Below, piece after piece: positions 4,724 to 7,265 of a DNA stretch of 7,265 bases. Both the position numbers and the translations under genes were made by a program. Origin of the DNA: JAXJYR01 sp964593515 (GTDB lineage Bacteria; Bacillota_I; Bacilli_A; Erysipelotrichales; Erysipelotrichaceae); assembly GCA_964593515.1 (NCBI GenBank), contig CAZQJH010000081.1, positions 1 to 7,265 of the forward strand, in the 5' to 3' direction. Under the pieces are notes generated by a model. The model did no database searches, was not told where the DNA came from, and was given only the letters and a program-made list of their open reading frames with translations. How positions within the stretch are numbered: position 1 is the first letter of the stretch; each line of letters opens with the position of its first letter.

Positions 4724-6064
4724 CTATGGACGACGAATAGATGTAATTGATTGACCATATGAAGCCCATCTACTTACACTATTAACTTCTACTCCACGTC
4801 TTGGATTAGCAGCATGAACCATTTGTCCATTTCCAATATAGATTGAAACGTGTTCACCATTATTCCAAATAATAACATCTCCAGCTTTCATATTGTTGTA
4901 TGAAACAGCTTTTCCCATGTAAGCTTGAGAATAACCACTACGTGGTACATTAATACCAACACTACGGTAACAGTAATAAACTAAACCTGAACAGTCAAAT
5001 CCAGCATATGGAGAAGAACCTCCCCATACATAACGATAACCAACAAAGTTTAAAGCATAATTAGCAGCTGATGAATTACTCTTATTTCCTGAAGGATTTA
5101 AGTTACCACCAGAATAAGTTACTTTATTTGAACTACTTTGGATTTTAGTAGCTACACCTTTGCTATTAAATTTGTATCCATCATAGTTACGGTTAACATA
5201 AGCATATCCTTTTTTATCAAAGTAATATTTTTTACCATCAATTGTTTGCCAACCTTTTAAGGCTGTACCTTTGTCATTGTAGTACATAATCTTACCATCA
5301 CTATTTTTTTGCCATCCTGTTTTGAATGAACCATCTTTAGCAAAGTTATAAGTTGTACCAGAGATTTTAGTTTTACCAGTAGCCATTTTTCCAGATTTCT
5401 TATCAAAGTAGTACTTAGTACCATCAATTGTTTTCCATCCAGTTTGCATAACCCCTTTTTTGTTGAAGTAGTATTTAGCATCATCTAATTTTAGCCAACC
5501 AGTTGTCATATTTCCATCTTTATCAAAGTAGTATTTACTATCTTCGATTGTTTGCCATCCATTCATTAGAACTCCATCTTCTGAATATAGACGTTGTTTA
5601 CCATTAACTTCAACTAAACCAGTACATACTTTACCAGTTTCATCAAAGTAGTATGATTGACCATCAATTTCATATTCACCAATAACCTTAACTCCAAAGC
5701 GGTTATAGAAACATGTATGATCTTCTTGCCAACCAATTAATAATTTTCCATTTTCTTGGAATGAGTATTGGTAACCATCGATTACCATTTGTCCACTAAC
5801 ACGTTCACCATTTGCATTGAAATAGTAAGTGCTATCGTTGATAGTTTTCCAACCTGTTACAGCACGACCATTCTCGTCTAAGTAATAAATTGGTCCATCT
5901 TCTTCAAATAACCATTCGGTTTTTACTTCTCCATCAACGTAATAAACACCATCGTGCCATCCGTTATCAGTTGAAGCAGCATATACAGTAGAAACAGCAG
6001 TTAGAGCTGTTGCGATAAATAAAGCTAGTGCAATTTTCTTTGTGTTTCTTTCGATAAAATTCAT
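4724..6064 (-). CDS. Secreted NlpC/P60 peptidoglycan hydrolase with cell-wall-binding repeats
   Basis: This is a secreted cysteine peptidase, likely a D,L-endopeptidase cutting stem peptides of peptidoglycan. The 446-residue protein starts with a signal peptide: basic N-terminus, hydrophobic core at about 11-27, and AxA-type cleavage near residue 29-30 (VYAA-ST). Residues 35-307 hold about 14 repeats of 20 residues of the GW...YYF...G cell-wall-binding type. A Ser/Asn-rich linker (308-332) leads to an NlpC/P60 domain (333-446) with C358 in FDCSG, H405 in GEHVSIYIGNG and H417 in MVHA, a complete Cys-His-His triad. GAGGTG (6070-6075) is 5 bases from the ATG. It has its own promoter and terminator and lies downstream of a PBP gene on the same strand, fitting a role in wall turnover or cell separation. 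The repeats may bind choline or another wall polymer; the ligand cannot be read from sequence. Catalytic family very secure, exact bond inferred. Confidence 0.94.
   Translation of the reverse strand: MNFIERNTKKIALALFIATALTAVSTVYAASTDNGWHDGVYYVDGEVKTEWLFEEDGPIYYLDENGRAVTGWKTINDSTYYFNANGERVSGQMVIDGYQYSFQENGKLLIGWQEDHTCFYNRFGVKVIGEYEIDGQSYYFDETGKVCTGLVEVNGKQRLYSEDGVLMNGWQTIEDSKYYFDKDGNMTTGWLKLDDAKYYFNKKGVMQTGWKTIDGTKYYFDKKSGKMATGKTKISGTTYNFAKDGSFKTGWQKNSDGKIMYYNDKGTALKGWQTIDGKKYYFDKKGYAYVNRNYDGYKFNSKGVATKIQSSSNKVTYSGGNLNPSGNKSNSSAANYALNFVGYRYVWGGSSPYAGFDCSGLVYYCYRSVGINVPRSGYSQAYMGKAVSYNNMKAGDVIIWNNGEHVSIYIGNGQMVHAANPRRGVEVNSVSRWASYGQSITSIRRP
5144..5962 (-). repeat. Tandem cell-wall-binding repeat array (about 14 units of ~60 bp)
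   Basis: Residues 35-307 of the hydrolase are about 14 units of roughly 20 residues with the pattern GW-x2-IDG-x2-YYF-x3-G-x3-T. Units 8, 9, 10 and 13 (starting at residues 169, 189, 209 and 271) are close to consensus and share DNA blocks such as the complement of TCAAAGTAGTA. Units 2, 4, 5, 7 and 14 are diverged or shortened, with GQ, GE or GL in place of GW. Confidence 0.88.
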
Positions 6065-6087
6065 CTTATCACCTCAGTTCGCTATCT

Positions 6088-6116
6088 ATTTTAACAAACA
6101 TCTAAAAATCATGCAA
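6088..6116 (-). promoter_or_regulatory. Promoter of the NlpC/P60 hydrolase gene
   Basis: On the minus strand, TTGCAT (6116-6111) is separated by exactly 17 bases from TAAAAT (6093-6088), and a TG one base ahead of that hexamer makes it an extended -10 as well. Transcription should start near 6081, giving a leader of about 17 nt that includes GAGGTG. This is the best full sigma-A-type promoter in the window and fits strong vegetative expression. I found no match to a WalR-type double hexamer at this promoter. Confidence 0.75.
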
Positions 6117-6129
6117 GTCCATATTTGGT

Positions 6130-6158
6130 TTGAACAGGGGTTATCGAAGTTTTAAAAT
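6130..6158 (+). promoter_or_regulatory. Promoter-like site on the plus strand with no downstream gene
   Basis: TTGAAC (6130-6135), a 17-base spacer and TAAAAT (6153-6158) match a sigma-A promoter. It points right, with a predicted start near 6165, but no plus-strand reading frame of note follows; a transcript would run antisense into the 3' end of the PBP gene. In AT-rich DNA such matches arise by chance, so this is tentative. Confidence 0.3.
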
Positions 6159-6161
6159 ATG

Positions 6162-6177
6162 CGTTAAAATACGTTAA
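6162..6177. repeat. Direct CGTTAA repeat with a 10-base period
   Basis: CGTTAA occurs at 6162-6167 and again at 6172-6177, one helical turn apart, about 50 bases upstream of the hydrolase -35. The spacing would suit a dimeric regulator on one DNA face, but the motif is short and AT-rich and I do not recognise it as a known operator. Confidence 0.25.
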
Positions 6178-6229
6178 TAGTTGATGAATAAAGGCTCATA
6201 GAACAATTTGTTAAGCAATGATTTTTATT

Positions 6230-6249
6230 AAAAAAAATTTAATTTTTTT
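6230..6249. other. A/T palindrome at the PBP stop, possible weak terminator
   Basis: An A-run, ATTTAAT core and T-run form a 9-bp A/T-only palindrome around the PBP stop codon (6239-6241). On the minus strand this places a run of eight T just past the stop. With no G or C pairs the hairpin is weak. A second inverted repeat inside the coding end, AAAAGATG (6253-6260) with CATCTTTT (6281-6288), could form the stable stem ahead of it, but the gap to the T-run is long. No strong terminator is seen for the PBP gene, so read-through into the hydrolase is possible. Confidence 0.3.
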
Positions 6250-7265
6250 GCCAAAAGATGCAAAAATCATCGTGGTTTTTCATCTTTTCCACCTTGAATT
6301 TATACTCTTTAAGACCACTACTTTGTTCATACCACGTATCACTTTTAAGGGGATAAAGAGTATTAACTAAATGTTGGTAAATCTTCTTGCTATAACTTAA
6401 TTTATCATGGGTTAATAAACGATTATCATCATATCCACACCATATACCAATGGTATAATCTGGATTATAACTCATAACATAACTATCCCAATCACTAGTA
6501 CCTGATTTAGCACTCATTTTCGCATTACCTTGATATCCTAACATCGTTGGGATACATTCATTTTGTAACTTTGGATTAAAGGGAGCTTGTAATAATTGAG
6601 AAATAATTAAACAATTATCTAAGGATAATAACTGAACATAATCACGATTAGCTTCATATAATACTTGTTGATCATTACTAATATATTTTATTCCCGATAA
6701 GTTATATTGTTGACCATTGGAAGCAAAACAATGATAGATCTTATTTAATTCAAATAAAGATAAATTAACACTACCTAAAGCTAGCGAAGCTACATTATCA
6801 CTAGCTAAATTAAACTTAGCTAAAGCATTTACTAATACATCACTACCCAAAGCTAAATGGGTTTTTAAAGCATAAATATTATCACTATAAGCAATTGCTT
6901 CAATCATATTAATCTTTCGATTAGCATAAATATTATCAAAATTAGAAGGAGCATATAAAGTATTATCAATATTAAAAGTAGTTGGTTGGGAAAGAAACTC
7001 ATGATCAATATTAAAACCATTTTCTAAAGCACAATAATATAGTAAAGGTTTAATAGTTGAAGCAATTTGTCTTTTCGCATATAAACAACGATTATATTGA
7101 CTATTAGCATAATCTTTACCACCAACTAAAGCAATTACTTCATTAGTAAAGCTTTTAGTAATAAGAGCACTTACTTGTAAAGAATCATCATCTAATTGTT
7201 TATTAATACTATCAATTAAAGAATGTTGGACTAATGGATCATAATAAGTATATATAGATAATGGT
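6239..7265 (-). CDS. Class A penicillin-binding protein, C-terminal transpeptidase part (5' end outside window)
   Basis: The frame is open from the right edge to the stop at 6239-6241, giving 341 visible residues; the ATG at 6907 is internal, because the transpeptidase active-site serine lies upstream of it. All three penicillin-fold motifs are present: S-T-I-K (visible residues 69-72, catalytic Ser codon at 7058-7060), S-D-N (127-129, codon of Ser at 6884-6886) and K-S-G-T (253-256, Lys codon at 6506-6508). VGGKDYANSQYNR ahead of the Ser and YSDNIYALKTH are typical of bifunctional class A enzymes (PBP1A-like), so a membrane anchor and glycosyltransferase domain are expected beyond the edge. 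It cross-links peptidoglycan outside the membrane and is a beta-lactam target. Before the Ser it reads RQIAST rather than the common RQPGST. The protein ends about 85 residues after KSGT, with no extra C-terminal domain. Confidence 0.9.
   Translation of the reverse strand, partial: PLSIYTYYDPLVQHSLIDSINKQLDDDSLQVSALITKSFTNEVIALVGGKDYANSQYNRCLYAKRQIASTIKPLLYYCALENGFNIDHEFLSQPTTFNIDNTLYAPSNFDNIYANRKINMIEAIAYSDNIYALKTHLALGSDVLVNALAKFNLASDNVASLALGSVNLSLFELNKIYHCFASNGQQYNLSGIKYISNDQQVLYEANRDYVQLLSLDNCLIISQLLQAPFNPKLQNECIPTMLGYQGNAKMSAKSGTSDWDSYVMSYNPDYTIGIWCGYDDNRLLTHDKLSYSKKIYQHLVNTLYPLKSDTWYEQSSGLKEYKFKVEKMKNHDDFCIFWQKN

Noticed and set aside
5257..5484. Minus-strand open frame of 75 codons
   Set aside because: It is a shifted frame inside the repeat region of the hydrolase; its regularity simply mirrors the 60-bp repeats.
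5144..5962. CRISPR-like periodic repeat
   Set aside because: The ~60-bp period is in-frame coding repeat of cell-wall-binding modules, with no constant repeat/variable spacer pattern and no cas genes.
6065..6130. WalR-type operator ahead of the hydrolase
   Set aside because: One TGTTAA is present on the minus strand, but no second hexamer lies at the required spacing on either side.
6239..6907. A separate 222-residue gene beginning at ATG 6907
   Set aside because: The frame stays open to the window edge and carries the essential S-T-I-K motif upstream of that Met, so the Met is internal to a larger PBP.

Overview
The window comes from an AT-rich, low-GC Gram-positive bacterium (Firmicutes/Bacillota). 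Support for this is A/T-biased third codon positions, purine-rich Shine-Dalgarno sites, short intrinsic terminators, and Firmicutes-type families: DUF951 next to ychF, a DarA/PstA c-di-AMP receptor, a SEC-C-bearing type I methionine aminopeptidase, and a secreted hydrolase with cell-wall-binding repeats. The mix resembles gut Erysipelotrichia/Coprobacillaceae-like bacteria, but that placement is inference from family content, not a search result.

Layout. Bases 1-570 hold a DUF5662 gene on the minus strand, ending in a perfect 15-bp terminator hairpin that contains its stop codon. A divergent promoter region (571-650) then starts a compact plus-strand operon: map with a SEC-C zinc motif (651-1520), dtd (1529-1975), folD (1976-2830), a DUF951 gene (2841-3047) and ychF (3051-4154). 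Gaps are 8, 0, 10 and 3 bases, and a terminator overlaps the ychF stop. A separate promoter drives darA/pstA (4219-4542), which has its own terminator. From 4671 to the right edge the genes are on the minus strand: a secreted NlpC/P60 peptidoglycan hydrolase with about 14 cell-wall-binding repeats (4724-6064), and the C-terminal transpeptidase part of a class A penicillin-binding protein (6239 to the edge, cut by the window).

How the genes fit together. The plus-strand operon is housekeeping: N-terminal Met removal, proofreading of D-aminoacyl-tRNA, one-carbon folate metabolism and a ribosome-associated ATPase. DarA senses c-di-AMP, a nucleotide linked in Firmicutes to osmotic and cell-wall homeostasis. 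The two right-hand genes make and cut peptidoglycan, so that end has a cell-wall theme.

No defence system, CRISPR array, mobile element, tRNA or rRNA was seen. I found no clearly new biological system. The most useful observations are the shared promoter architecture (extended -10 plus 15-20 nt leaders) at all four gene-linked transcription starts, the diverged putative ligand positions in DarA, the uneven repeat array in the hydrolase, an orphan plus-strand promoter-like site antisense to the PBP gene, and a terminator built into coding sequence.
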